NCBI RefSeq assembly: GCF_000473265.1
Contig: NZ_KI421511.1
Coordinates: forward strand, 6,368,360 to 6,432,359
From: Amycolatopsis thermoflava N1165
GTDB lineage: Bacteria; Actinomycetota; Actinomycetes; Mycobacteriales; Pseudonocardiaceae
Direction of reading: 5' to 3'
Length of the DNA stretch: 64,000 nucleotides
A program made the translations under genes and the position numbers. The notes below the pieces were generated by a model. It was not told the DNA's origin. It saw only the letters and a list, made by a program, of their open reading frames with translations, and did no database searches. Shown one piece after another: positions 34,870-43,083 of the stretch (position 1 is the stretch's first letter; the number at the start of each line of letters is the position of its first letter).

Positions 34870-34901
34870 GTCGGGGGCTCTCCACTCGGAGGGCCCCCGA
34901 C
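34870..34901 (+). terminator. Terminator hairpin after tRNA-Thr
   Basis: GTCGGGGGC (34870-34878) pairs with GCCCCCGAC (34893-34901) with an inner TCC/GGA extension, then GTCGTTTCC. It closes the tRNA transcript. Confidence 0.7.
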
Positions 34902-34928
34902 GTCGTTTCCGGCCTAGGCTCTCCGGCC

Positions 34929-35714
34929 ATGGCCCGCCGCTCCGAGACGATCAGTCCGACCGCCCACTACACCGGCTTCGTGTGGGTGCGCAGCGGGCTC
35001 TCCGACCCCGCCTTCGCCACCGCCGAGGGACGCGTCCTGCACGGGCTGCTGCGGCCGCTGATGGCAGCCAGCGGCGCGCTGGGCGGGCCGACGCTCGACG
35101 GCTTCCTGCTGGCCCGGCACCGCCTGATCGACCGGCTCCTCACCGACGCCGTCGAGCGCGACGGGATCACCCAGGTCGTCGAGATCGCGGCCGGGCTGTC
35201 CGCCCGCGGCTGGCGCTTCACCCGCCGCCACCCCGGCCTCATCTACCTCGAAGCGGACCTGCCGGACATGGCCGAGCGCAAACGCCGCACCCTGCGTGGC
35301 GCGCTTCCGACCGGGCCCGGGCACCGCGTGGCCGAACTGGACGTCCTCGACGAGACCGGTCTGGACCGGCTGGTGGCCGACCTCGACCCGGCCCGCGGGC
35401 TGGTGATCGTCACCGAAGGGCTGGTCAACTACTTCGACGAGCCGGCGGTGCGGGCGATGTGGGCGCGCTTCGCCAGGGCGCTGGGCCGGTTCGAGCGCGG
35501 CCGGTACCTGTCCGACCTGCACCTGGCCACTTCCGACTTCGCGGTGCGGGCGTTCGTCCGGGCGCTGTCGGCGTTCGTGCGCGGGCAGGTGCACCTGCAC
35601 TTCACGGGTGCGGCCGAGGCGGAGGCGGCGCTACTCGCGGCCGGATTCGGCCGGGCGGTGCTGCACGTCCCGCCGGAGACGGGGCTCGTCCGGGTCGTCG
35701 AGGCCACGCCCTAG
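34929..35714 (+). CDS. SAM-dependent methyltransferase, LCM-like
   Basis: This 261-aa protein fits the leucine-carboxyl-methyltransferase-like family common in actinobacteria: QVVEIAAGLSARGWRF is the SAM-binding loop near residue 82, IYLEADLPDMAERKR is motif II, and VTEGLVNYFDE is the family EGLxxYL motif near residue 160. The substrate cannot be deduced. The 3' end overlaps the convergent membrane-protein gene by 84 bp. Confidence 0.82.
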   Translation: MARRSETISPTAHYTGFVWVRSGLSDPAFATAEGRVLHGLLRPLMAASGALGGPTLDGFLLARHRLIDRLLTDAVERDGITQVVEIAAGLSARGWRFTRRHPGLIYLEADLPDMAERKRRTLRGALPTGPGHRVAELDVLDETGLDRLVADLDPARGLVIVTEGLVNYFDEPAVRAMWARFARALGRFERGRYLSDLHLATSDFAVRAFVRALSAFVRGQVHLHFTGAAEAEAALLAAGFGRAVLHVPPETGLVRVVEATP

Positions 35715-36320
35715 CAGCCGGTCGAGCAGCATCGCGCCGAACGCGAGCGCGAGGAACAGCACCGCGATCACCAGGCAGTTCACCGCCACCCGCCCGTACC
35801 CGAGCGCGGTCACGTCGATGAACGGGTACGGGTAGAAGCCGTCGACCGCGCCGCGGACCAGCGTGAACGCCACCCACGCGACCGGGTAGACCACCGACCA
35901 GCCGATGATCCGCGGGGTGACCGCGCGGCGCGGCCCGAACAGCAGCCACCCGAGCACCCCGAGCAGCGGGGACGCGGTGTGCAACAGGAAGTCGGCCACC
36001 CACGCCCAACCGGTGAGGTCCTGAAGGTCGGCCAGCACGAGGTGGAACACGATGCCGGTGATCGCGATCGCGAGCACGCCGTCCAGCCGCAGGGTGCGGA
36101 ACACTGTGGACGTCCGCAGTGGACGGATCGCCAGCAGCAGACTCGTGAATCCCACGATCAGGTTGGACTGGATCGTGAAGTAGGCGAACACGTTGGCCAT
36201 CCGCGCGGCCGCGGACTCGTAGCGGCCGCCCATCACGCCCGAGGTGACGAACAGCTGTGTGACCACGCCGGTCAGCACCACCAGGGCGTGCAGCCCGAAC
36301 CAGACGCGAGCGATCCTCAT
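35631..36320 (-). CDS. Pr6Pr-type integral membrane protein
   Basis: This 229-aa protein has six or so membrane helices, matching the FAR-17a/Pr6Pr-like family: FAYFTIQSNLIVGFTSLLLA near residue 50, HLVLADLQDLTGWAWVADFLLHTASPLLGVL, and FYPYPFIDVTALGYGRVAVN. The conserved motifs are a family feature whose function is unknown. Start ATG 36320. The C-terminal 28 residues are read from DNA that also codes for the methyltransferase end. Confidence 0.78.
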   Translation of the reverse strand: MRIARVWFGLHALVVLTGVVTQLFVTSGVMGGRYESAAARMANVFAYFTIQSNLIVGFTSLLLAIRPLRTSTVFRTLRLDGVLAIAITGIVFHLVLADLQDLTGWAWVADFLLHTASPLLGVLGWLLFGPRRAVTPRIIGWSVVYPVAWVAFTLVRGAVDGFYPYPFIDVTALGYGRVAVNCLVIAVLFLALAFGAMLLDRLLGRGLDDPDEPRLRRDVQHRPAESGRE

Positions 36321-36485
36321 GCTCGCAACGTAACCGCTCCGGCACTTCCGGTGACGCTCGACACACCGGCGGCCGCGAATAGTCCCGGCGATCACCGGCA
36401 AGCCACCCGGTGAGGCCGAAAACGGCTTCGCGCAAGGAGAAAACGCCTCATCTACCGCTCGTCGGTAGAGAAAGGACGATCGAGA

Positions 36486-36746
36486 ATGCGCATGATCACT
36501 CGCACTGTCGCCGCCGGCGCCATCGCCCTGCCGCTGACGCTCGGGGCCGCCGGGATCGCCTCCGCGGACACCGTCGAGGAGCACGAGGGTGTCGCCTACC
36601 AGCAGGTGTCGGCGACGGCGGGCCCGGACGGCGCGTCGTACAGCGCCACCGCCGCGGCCGCCGAGGAAGGCACGCACGCCGACCACGACGGCACGTACGC
36701 CGACCAGGACGATGACGGCGGTCTGCTGGACATCCTGGGTCTGTGA
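36486..36746 (+). CDS. Small secreted acidic protein
   Basis: This 86-aa protein has a clean signal peptide (MITRTVAAGAIALPLTLGAAGIASA). The mature 58 residues are Asp/Glu/Ala-rich, ending DDDGGLLDILGL. GAAAGGA lies upstream of the ATG, and its own terminator follows. No family is recognised. Isolated gene, so a small exported peptide or cell-wall component is possible. Confidence 0.7.
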   Translation: MRMITRTVAAGAIALPLTLGAAGIASADTVEEHEGVAYQQVSATAGPDGASYSATAAAAEEGTHADHDGTYADQDDDGGLLDILGL

Positions 36747-36761
36747 CGCGCACCCGTCCGG

Positions 36762-36792
36762 ACGGCCCCCGGGACGAGCACCCGGGGGCCGT
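36762..36792 (+). terminator. Hairpin terminator after the small secreted protein gene
   Basis: ACGGCCCCCGGG (36762-36773) and CCCGGGGGCCGT (36781-36792) form a perfect 12-bp stem with a 7-nt loop, followed by TC rather than a T-run. Confidence 0.65.
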
Positions 36793-36852
36793 TCAGGACA
36801 GCGGTCCCGAAGGTTAGGCTGGGCGTCCTCGTCGTTCCAGGAGGACACCGCA

Positions 36853-37434
36853 GTGACCGTCACCCCGCCGGGGCAGCGCGAGCGGCTTTCGCCGAACCAG
36901 CTCGCCAAGCAGGAGCAGATCGTCGAAGCCGCCCGGCAGGTGCTGGCCAGGGACGGGCTCGCCGGGTGCACCGCCCGCGCCATCGCCGACGCGAGCCCGC
37001 TCACCAAGAGCGCGATCCACTACTACTTCAGCGACACCGACGTGCTCGTCGACCGCGCGATGGCCGCGCACGTCACGACGTTCCTCGACGACCTCCGCGG
37101 GGTGGCCGCCCGCCACGACGACCCGCGGGACAAGCTGTGGGCGGTCCTGGAGGCCTACCTCGACGCCTTCACCGAGCGCCCCAACTCCGCGTTCCTCTGG
37201 TTCGAGTACTGGATCGCCGTCAGCAGGGCCGACCACCCGGAGGCGATCGAGGCGATGCTCCGGTCGGTCACCGAACTGCTCACCGAACTGCTGGCGGACG
37301 TCGGCGTCATCGACCCGCGGGCCCGCGCCCGTGCCCTGATGTCCTACCTGCTCGGCGCGGTCGTGCAGCAGCGCGTCCGGCGGCGCCCGTTCGCCACCCT
37401 CCGTGAGGAGATCGAGTCGCTCTGCCTGCCCTAA
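36853..37434 (+). CDS. TetR-family regulator
   Basis: This 193-aa protein has an N-terminal TetR helix-turn-helix: QIVEAARQVLARDGLAGCTARAIADASPLTKSAIHYYFSD, broken here only by normal family variation. It has an all-helical ligand domain with ALMSYLLGAVVQQRV near the end. GTG 36853 follows CCAGGAGG. It lies 10 bp before the carbonic anhydrase gene and is probably cotranscribed. The ligand is unknown. Confidence 0.88.
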   Translation: MTVTPPGQRERLSPNQLAKQEQIVEAARQVLARDGLAGCTARAIADASPLTKSAIHYYFSDTDVLVDRAMAAHVTTFLDDLRGVAARHDDPRDKLWAVLEAYLDAFTERPNSAFLWFEYWIAVSRADHPEAIEAMLRSVTELLTELLADVGVIDPRARARALMSYLLGAVVQQRVRRRPFATLREEIESLCLP

Positions 37435-37444
37435 GGTTCCGGGT

Positions 37445-37966
37445 ATGCCTCTGTTCTCCTTCGAGGGCGTGAGCCCCACCGTGCACCCGGACGCCTGGAT
37501 CGCGCCCACCGCGACCCTGATCGGCGACGTCGTGATCGAAAAGGACGTCTCCATCTGGTACGGCGCGGTGCTCCGGGCCGACTTCGGCAAGATCATCGTG
37601 CGCGAGGGCGCCAACATCCAGGACAACTCCGTGGTCCACGTGAACACCGGCGTGTGCGAGATCGGCCGCAACGTCACCGTCGGCCACATGTGCCTCGTGC
37701 ACGACTGCACGGTCGGCGAGCAGGCCCTGATCGGCAACGGCTCGACCGTGCTGGACCAGTCGGTGATCGGCGAGCGCGCGCTGATCGCCGCCGGCTCCAC
37801 GGTCACGCCCGGCACCCAGGTGCCGCCGGAGGTCATCGCGATGGGCAGCCCGGCCAAGAAGTTCGTGCCGCTGACCGACTCCGCGAGAGGCTGGGTCGAC
37901 CACAACGCGGCCATCTACCAGCAGCTCGCGCGGCGGCACGCGGAAGGTGTCGCACCCGTCGACTAA
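37445..37966 (+). CDS. Gamma-class carbonic anhydrase-like hexapeptide protein
   Basis: This 173-aa left-handed beta-helix protein has hexapeptide repeats from residue 10 to 140. Likely Zn ligands are the His in NSVVHVNTG and the two in VTVGHMCLVHDCTV, the H...H...H pattern of gamma carbonic anhydrases (YrdA/CaiE group). Many members show little carbonic anhydrase activity, so the reaction is not proven. Start ATG 37445. Confidence 0.85.
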   Translation: MPLFSFEGVSPTVHPDAWIAPTATLIGDVVIEKDVSIWYGAVLRADFGKIIVREGANIQDNSVVHVNTGVCEIGRNVTVGHMCLVHDCTVGEQALIGNGSTVLDQSVIGERALIAAGSTVTPGTQVPPEVIAMGSPAKKFVPLTDSARGWVDHNAAIYQQLARRHAEGVAPVD

Positions 37967-37983
37967 GCTGGGCGCACAGCAAC

Positions 37984-38058
37984 TTGCGACTGGCGCCGTA
38001 GAGGTGGAGCACCACCGGGAAGCGACCGACGAGGCCGGCACCGCGCGCCTGGGTGTGG
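37984..38058 (+). promoter_or_regulatory. ZTP (pfl) riboswitch upstream of glyA
   Basis: Conserved blocks of the pfl motif are in order: GCGACTGGCGCC (37986), a hairpin GGTGGAGCACC, then ACCGGGAAGCGACC (38014), a variable stem (GGCCGG region), and CCGCGCGCCTGGG (38041), the 3' pseudoknot strand. The aptamer senses ZMP/ZTP, which builds up when 10-formyl-tetrahydrofolate is short, and turns on one-carbon genes. It ends about 20 nt before the glyA ATG, so control is likely at translation or by a short switch region. Confidence 0.85.
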
Positions 38059-38078
38059 CCAGTGTCAGGAGTAGGAAG

Positions 38079-39347
38079 ATGACGCACCAGCCAGCCATCC
38101 CCGAGCTCACCGCTGCCGACCCGCAGATCGCCGGACTCGTCGAGGACGAGGCGCGCCGCCAGGCGGAGAAAATCCGCCTCATCGCCTCCGAGAACTACGT
38201 CTCCCAGGCGGTGCTGGAGGCCACCGGCTCCGTCCTCACCAACAAGTACTCCGAGGGCTACGCGGGCAAGCGGTACTACGAGGGCCAGCAGTTCATCGAC
38301 CAGGTCGAGCGGCTCGCGATCGAGCGCGCCAAGGCGCTGTTCGGCGTCGACCACGCCAACGTGCAGCCGTACTCGGGCTCGCCCGCGAACCTGGCCGCCT
38401 ACCTCGCGTTCGCCAGCCCCGGCGACACGGTGATGGGCATGGCGCTGCCCGACGGCGGCCACCTCACCCACGGCTGGTCGGTGTCGGCCACCGGCAAGTG
38501 GTTCAACCCGGTCCGCTACGGCGTGCGCAAGGAGACCGGCCGCGTCGACCTCGACCAGGTCCGCGAGCTGGCGCTGGAGCACCGCCCGAAGCTGATCTTC
38601 GCCGGTGGCACCGCGATCCCGCGCACCATCGACTTCCCGGCCTTCGCGGAGATCGCGAAGGAGGTCGGCGCCGTGCTGGTGGCCGACATCGCGCACATCG
38701 CCGGCCTGGTCGCCGGTGGCGCGCACCCGTCGCCGGTCGGCCACGCGCCGGTCATCACCACCACCACGCACAAGACCCTGCGCGGCCCGCGCGGCGCGAT
38801 GATCATGACCGACGCCGACCACGCGAAGGCCATCGACAAGGCCGTGTTCCCCGGTCTGCAGGGCGGCCCGCACAACCACACGACGGCCGCCATCGCCGTC
38901 GCGCTGGGCGAGGCGGCCAAGCCGGAGTTCCGCGACTACGCCCACGCGATCGTGGCGAACGCCAAGGCGCTGGCCGAGGCCCTGATCGAGCGCGGCTTCG
39001 ATCTGGTGTCCGGCGGCACCGACAACCACCTGCTGCTGGTCGACCTGACCAGCAAGCAGATCGGTGGCAAGCCGGCCGCGCAGGCGCTGGACCGCGCCGG
39101 CATCGAGCTGAACTACAACACGGTGCCGTTCGACCCGCGCAAGCCGTTCGACCCCTCCGGCATCCGGCTGGGCACCGCGGCCATCACCACCCGCGGGCTC
39201 ACGCCGGAGCACCAGCCGCAGATCGCCGAGTGGATCGACCGCTCGATCGCCGCGGCCGCCGCGAACGACGAGGACGCGATCAACAAGATCGCCGGCGAGG
39301 TCCGCGACCTCCTGGCCGCGTACCCGATCCCCGGCTACCGGGCCTGA
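38079..39347 (+). CDS. glyA: Serine hydroxymethyltransferase
   Basis: This PLP enzyme interconverts serine and glycine, loading one-carbon units on tetrahydrofolate. The 422-aa protein has RLIASENYVSQAVLEATGS near residue 33 and the PLP-lysine in ITTTTHKTLRGPRG near residue 230. NKYSEGYAGKRYYEG is diagnostic. ATG 38079 follows AGGAAG. It is preceded by a ZTP riboswitch and ended by a strong terminator, so it is probably its own unit. It links to the fol operon at 51-53 kb and to panB-type one-carbon demand. Confidence 0.97.
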   Translation: MTHQPAIPELTAADPQIAGLVEDEARRQAEKIRLIASENYVSQAVLEATGSVLTNKYSEGYAGKRYYEGQQFIDQVERLAIERAKALFGVDHANVQPYSGSPANLAAYLAFASPGDTVMGMALPDGGHLTHGWSVSATGKWFNPVRYGVRKETGRVDLDQVRELALEHRPKLIFAGGTAIPRTIDFPAFAEIAKEVGAVLVADIAHIAGLVAGGAHPSPVGHAPVITTTTHKTLRGPRGAMIMTDADHAKAIDKAVFPGLQGGPHNHTTAAIAVALGEAAKPEFRDYAHAIVANAKALAEALIERGFDLVSGGTDNHLLLVDLTSKQIGGKPAAQALDRAGIELNYNTVPFDPRKPFDPSGIRLGTAAITTRGLTPEHQPQIAEWIDRSIAAAAANDEDAINKIAGEVRDLLAAYPIPGYRA

Positions 39348-39349
39348 GC

Positions 39350-39399
39350 ACAAACGAAAGCGCCCCTTCCCCGTGCGGGGAAGGGGCGCTTTCGTTTGT
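39350..39399. terminator. Strong bidirectional terminator between glyA and ppa
   Basis: A perfect 23-bp stem (39350-39372 with 39377-39399) and GTGC tetraloop are bordered by ACAAACGAAAG on one side and CTTTCGTTTGT on the other. T-rich ends occur on both strands, so it stops glyA and the convergent ppa. Confidence 0.92.
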
Positions 39400-39405
39400 C
39401 CGCAC

Positions 39406-39924
39406 TCAGTGGTGCTCGCCGCCCTCGGCGGCCTCCTTCGCGAGCCGGTCGATCTCACGCTGGTAGGAGCGCTTGATCTCGGCCTCCGCCTCGGCGCGGC
39501 CCACCCACTGCGAGCCCTCGACGCTCTTGGCCGGCTCCAGGTCCTTGTAGACCTGGAAGAAGTGCTCGATCTCCAGCTTGTGGAACTCGTTCAGGTGGTG
39601 GATGTCGCGCAGGTGCTCCAGCCGCGGGTCGTCGGACGGCACCGCGAGGACCTTGTCGTCCGGCCCCTTCTCGTCCGTCATCCGGAACATGCCGATCGCG
39701 CGGCAGCGGATCAGGCAGCCCGGGAACGTCGGCTCCTGGACGAGCACCAGCACGTCGAGCGGGTCGCCGTCCTGCCCAAGGGTGTCGTCGATGAAGCCGT
39801 AGTCGGCCGGGTACTGGGTGGCCGTGAACAGGGTCCGGTCCAGGCGGATGCGACCGGTCTTGTGGTCCACCTCGTACTTGTTGCGCTCCCCCTTGGGGAT
39901 TTCGATCGTGGCGTCGAACTCCAC
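39406..39924 (-). CDS. ppa: Soluble inorganic pyrophosphatase, family I
   Basis: This enzyme hydrolyses PPi to phosphate in the cytoplasm. The 172-aa protein has ERNKYEVD near residue 13, [21 protein letters not shown] (metal-binding Asp cluster) near residue 40, and [13 protein letters not shown] 39924 follows GAGGAC. It is divergent from dacB with a 164-bp shared upstream region, as in mycobacteria (Rv3628/Rv3627c). Confidence 0.95.
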   Translation of the reverse strand: MEFDATIEIPKGERNKYEVDHKTGRIRLDRTLFTATQYPADYGFIDDTLGQDGDPLDVLVLVQEPTFPGCLIRCRAIGMFRMTDEKGPDDKVLAVPSDDPRLEHLRDIHHLNEFHKLEIEHFFQVYKDLEPAKSVEGSQWVGRAEAEAEIKRSYQREIDRLAKEAAEGGEHH

Positions 39925-40088
39925 GGCGTCCTCGCTGACCTCGTCTTTTCCCGCCGGTACCGGCGGCTTACGGTTTCGCTAACTTGTTCTCACTAGTGTG
40001 GACCACGCGCCGTTGGGAAGTCGCACCGATGTCGTCTTGACAACAGTGAGTTTGCCCGCGGTGTGTCGCCGGTCTGGAGGAGGGGTGC

Positions 40089-42011
40089 GTGCCGAGCAAC
40101 GAACAGCCAGAGTGGCCGTCCGAAGACACCGACGTCAGCAGCGGGGAGAGTTCCGCTGACGGCGGCGCCACGGCCCAGCTGCCCGTGCCCGGCAAGGTTT
40201 CCCTGCCCGAATCGCCGACGTTGTTCGTGCCTGCCGAGCGGGACGCGGAGAAGACGCAGTTCATCCCGGCGGCCAAGCCGGACGCGGAAAGCACGCAGGT
40301 CATCGACCTGCGGCAGGTGCCGGAGCAGGAGACCGAGCCGCACCAGGTCCCGCGGCCGCAGCCGCAGCAGTCCGCCGAGCCGGCCCAGCCCCGGCCGCAG
40401 CCCGCCCAACCAGCGCAGCAGCCGCAGCAGCCCGCCCAGCAGCAGCCTGCCGAACCGGCGCAGTCCCGGCCGCAGCCCGCGCCGAACCAGGAGCCGTCGC
40501 AGCCGGTGCCGCCCGCGGCCGTCCCGCCGGTGCAGCCGATGCGCATCGAGCCCAGCGGCGAAATTCACCCCGCGGAGGCGACCACCGGGGATGAGAAACC
40601 GCCCGCCGAACCCGAGCCGGAGCCGAAGCGCCGCCGCAAGGGCGTGCTGATCAGCAGCATCGTGGCGCTGGTGCTGGTCATCGCGGTGGGCGCCGCGTTG
40701 GCCACGCCGTACGTCTCCAACCGGCTCGGCCTGCCGTGGGCGCCGAACCTGCCCAAGGGCGACAGCCCGGAGCCGGTGCCGGTGGCCCTCTCGCTGAAGG
40801 CGCCCAGCGCGTCGGCGCCGGAACCGACGTCGTCCGGGGTGTCCTCGGCGCTGGCCGGCCCGGCCGCGAATGCCGCGCTGGGCACGCTCACCGGCGCCGT
40901 GATCGACCCGGCGACCGGCGAACTGCTGTGGGACCGCAACTCCGGCCAGTTCCGCACCCCGGCGTCCACCACCAAACTGCTGACCACCTCCGCGGCGTTG
41001 CTCGCGATGGACCCGGGCACGCAGCTGAGCACGAAGGTCGTGCAGGGCTCTTCGCCGGACACCGCTGTCATCGTCGCGGGCGGGGACATCACGTTGTCCT
41101 CGTTGCCCGCCGGGCAGCAGTCGGTGTACGCCGGCGCCGCCCACCTCGACGACCTCGTCGCCCAGGTCAAGCAGGCCAGCGGCGGCACGATCAAGAAGGT
41201 CCAGATCGACACCTCGATCTGGTCCGGCGCGCAGACCGCGCCGGGCTGGGCGCCCGACGACGCCCCGATCTACACCGCCGCGATGACCCCGGTGATGCTC
41301 GACGGCGGCCTCACCGACCCGACGAACGACCACTCGGTGCGGGTCGCGCAGCCGGCGAACACCGTGCTGCAGACGTTCGCGCAGCGCCTCGGCGCGACCG
41401 CGTCCGGCCAGGCGACGGCGCCGCAGGACGCGAAGGTGCTCGGCGAGGTGAAGTCCGCGCCGCTGAGCGAACTGATCGCGCACGCGCTGGAGGCCTCGGA
41501 CAACACGCTCGCGGACGCGATCGGCCGGATGACGGCCGTCGCGACCGGCGCCGACGCGTCGTTCGCCGGCGCCGCGCAGGCGACCCTGTCCGTGCTGTCG
41601 CAGAACGGGTTCGACGTCTCGCAGGTCAAGCTGAGCGACAACAGCGGACTGTCCCCGCAGAACAGCGTCCCGGCGAAGCTGCTCGCGCAGGTGCTGGCCG
41701 TCGCCGCGGGACCGGACGGGAAGGACCCGCGCACCGCGAAGCTGCGCCCGATGCTGGCCGGGCTGCCGGTGGCAGGCGGCAGCGGCACCCTCGCCGACCG
41801 CTACGAAGCCCCGAACTCCCGGTCCGGCAAGGGGTGGGTCCGCGCCAAGACGGGCACTCTGTCCGGCGTCCACACGTTGGCAGGGGTAGTGCTGGACGAG
41901 GACGGCCGGGTCCTGGTGTTCGCGTTGATGTCCGACGGCGCCGACCAGGACCCCGCGCGGGCGGCACTGGACGTCGTCGCGGCCTCGCTGAGGGGCTGTG
42001 GTTGCCGATAG
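40089..42011 (+). CDS. dacB: D-alanyl-D-alanine carboxypeptidase/endopeptidase (PBP4/DacB type) with long cytoplasmic N terminus
   Basis: This 640-aa protein has a Pro/Gln-rich cytoplasmic region (1-190), one transmembrane helix (GVLISSIVALVLVIAVGAALA) and an extracytoplasmic class C PBP domain. Active-site motifs: STTK near residue 293, ASDNTL (SxN) near 480, KTGTLSG near 600. It trims or opens peptidoglycan cross-links. The N-terminal region has two similar Thr-Gln spots, EKTQFIP (T56) and ESTQVID (T69), that look like phospho-Thr/FHA docking sites. GTG 40089 follows GGAGGAGG. The metalloprotease gene starts 20 bp after. Confidence 0.92.
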   Translation: MPSNEQPEWPSEDTDVSSGESSADGGATAQLPVPGKVSLPESPTLFVPAERDAEKTQFIPAAKPDAESTQVIDLRQVPEQETEPHQVPRPQPQQSAEPAQPRPQPAQPAQQPQQPAQQQPAEPAQSRPQPAPNQEPSQPVPPAAVPPVQPMRIEPSGEIHPAEATTGDEKPPAEPEPEPKRRRKGVLISSIVALVLVIAVGAALATPYVSNRLGLPWAPNLPKGDSPEPVPVALSLKAPSASAPEPTSSGVSSALAGPAANAALGTLTGAVIDPATGELLWDRNSGQFRTPASTTKLLTTSAALLAMDPGTQLSTKVVQGSSPDTAVIVAGGDITLSSLPAGQQSVYAGAAHLDDLVAQVKQASGGTIKKVQIDTSIWSGAQTAPGWAPDDAPIYTAAMTPVMLDGGLTDPTNDHSVRVAQPANTVLQTFAQRLGATASGQATAPQDAKVLGEVKSAPLSELIAHALEASDNTLADAIGRMTAVATGADASFAGAAQATLSVLSQNGFDVSQVKLSDNSGLSPQNSVPAKLLAQVLAVAAGPDGKDPRTAKLRPMLAGLPVAGGSGTLADRYEAPNSRSGKGWVRAKTGTLSGVHTLAGVVLDEDGRVLVFALMSDGADQDPARAALDVVAASLRGCGCR

Positions 42012-42030
42012 CTTCGGGAAGGTGAACACG

Positions 42031-43083
42031 ATGAGCGAGGTTGCGTCCCGGCCGGTCGTGGACTGGTCACTGGCCGCTTCCACGGGCGCCTTCCTCGCCC
42101 GTGGCGGGCCGGTGGTCTCCCGCGAGGAAGCCGGCCTGGCCGTGACCGAGCTGCGGGAGCTGTCGCTCGACGCCGAGGCCCACGTCCGCGAGCTGACCGG
42201 GCTGGGCGCCGGGCTGCCGCTGCTCCCCGGTGACGTGGTGGACCGGCCCGGCTGGGTGCGCTCGGCGGCCGCCGGGCTCGACGCGCTCACCGCGAAGGCG
42301 CTGCCGCCGAACCCGGCGGGGCCGCTGGGGCCCGTCCTGGCCGGTGGCGCCGGCGTGCAGACCGGCGTGGTGCTGGCCTTCCTGGCCTCGCGCGTGCTGG
42401 GCCAGTACGACCCGTTCGGCGGCCCGGACGGCGGTGGCCGGCTGCTGCTGGTGGCGCCGAACGTGGTCACCGCGCAGCAGGCGCTGCAGGTGCCGGGCCG
42501 CGACTTCCGGCTGTGGGTGTGCCTGCACGAGAGCACGCACCGGCTGCAGTTCACCGCCGTCGGCTGGCTGCGGGACTACTTCGCCGACGAGGTCGAACGC
42601 CTGGTCGGCGGCCTCACCGGCGACGACGACGGGATGGCCGACCTGCTCGGCAGGCTGCCGGACGCGTTGCGCGAGGCCCGGCGCGCCAAGGCGGACGGGC
42701 TGGTCGCGGTGGGGCAGCTGTTGCGCTCGCCCGAGCAGCGCGAGGTGTTCGACCGGCTGCTGGCGCTGTCCACGCTCCTCGAAGGGCACGCGGACTACGT
42801 GATGGACGCGGTGGGGCCGGGCGTGGTGCCCAGCGTCGAGACGATCCGCGCGCGGTTCACCGAGCGGCGCAAGGGCGGCGGCCTGCTGGACCGGCTGCTG
42901 CGGGCGCTGCTCGGGGTGGACGCCAAGATCCGCCAGTACGCGCAGGGCGCGGCCTTCACCCGGCACGTCGTCGACCGGGTCGGGATGGCCGGGTTCAACG
43001 CCGTCTGGACCTCGCCCAACACGCTGCCGACCCGGGCCGAGATCGCCGATCCCGAGGCTTGGGTGCGGCGCGTCCACCCGTGA
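42031..43083 (+). CDS. Zinc-dependent metalloprotease-like protein (Rv3626c type)
   Basis: This 350-aa protein has LWVCLHESTHRLQF (HExxH) near residue 165 and a possible third ligand in LLEGHADYVMDAV near 255, as in the actinobacterial family sometimes named F420 biosynthesis-associated protein. There is no signal peptide, so it is cytoplasmic. ATG 42031 has GGAAGG 8 bp upstream; GTG 41998 would overlap dacB. It ends in GTGA overlap with tilS. Substrate unknown. Confidence 0.82.
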   Translation: MSEVASRPVVDWSLAASTGAFLARGGPVVSREEAGLAVTELRELSLDAEAHVRELTGLGAGLPLLPGDVVDRPGWVRSAAAGLDALTAKALPPNPAGPLGPVLAGGAGVQTGVVLAFLASRVLGQYDPFGGPDGGGRLLLVAPNVVTAQQALQVPGRDFRLWVCLHESTHRLQFTAVGWLRDYFADEVERLVGGLTGDDDGMADLLGRLPDALREARRAKADGLVAVGQLLRSPEQREVFDRLLALSTLLEGHADYVMDAVGPGVVPSVETIRARFTERRKGGGLLDRLLRALLGVDAKIRQYAQGAAFTRHVVDRVGMAGFNAVWTSPNTLPTRAEIADPEAWVRRVHP

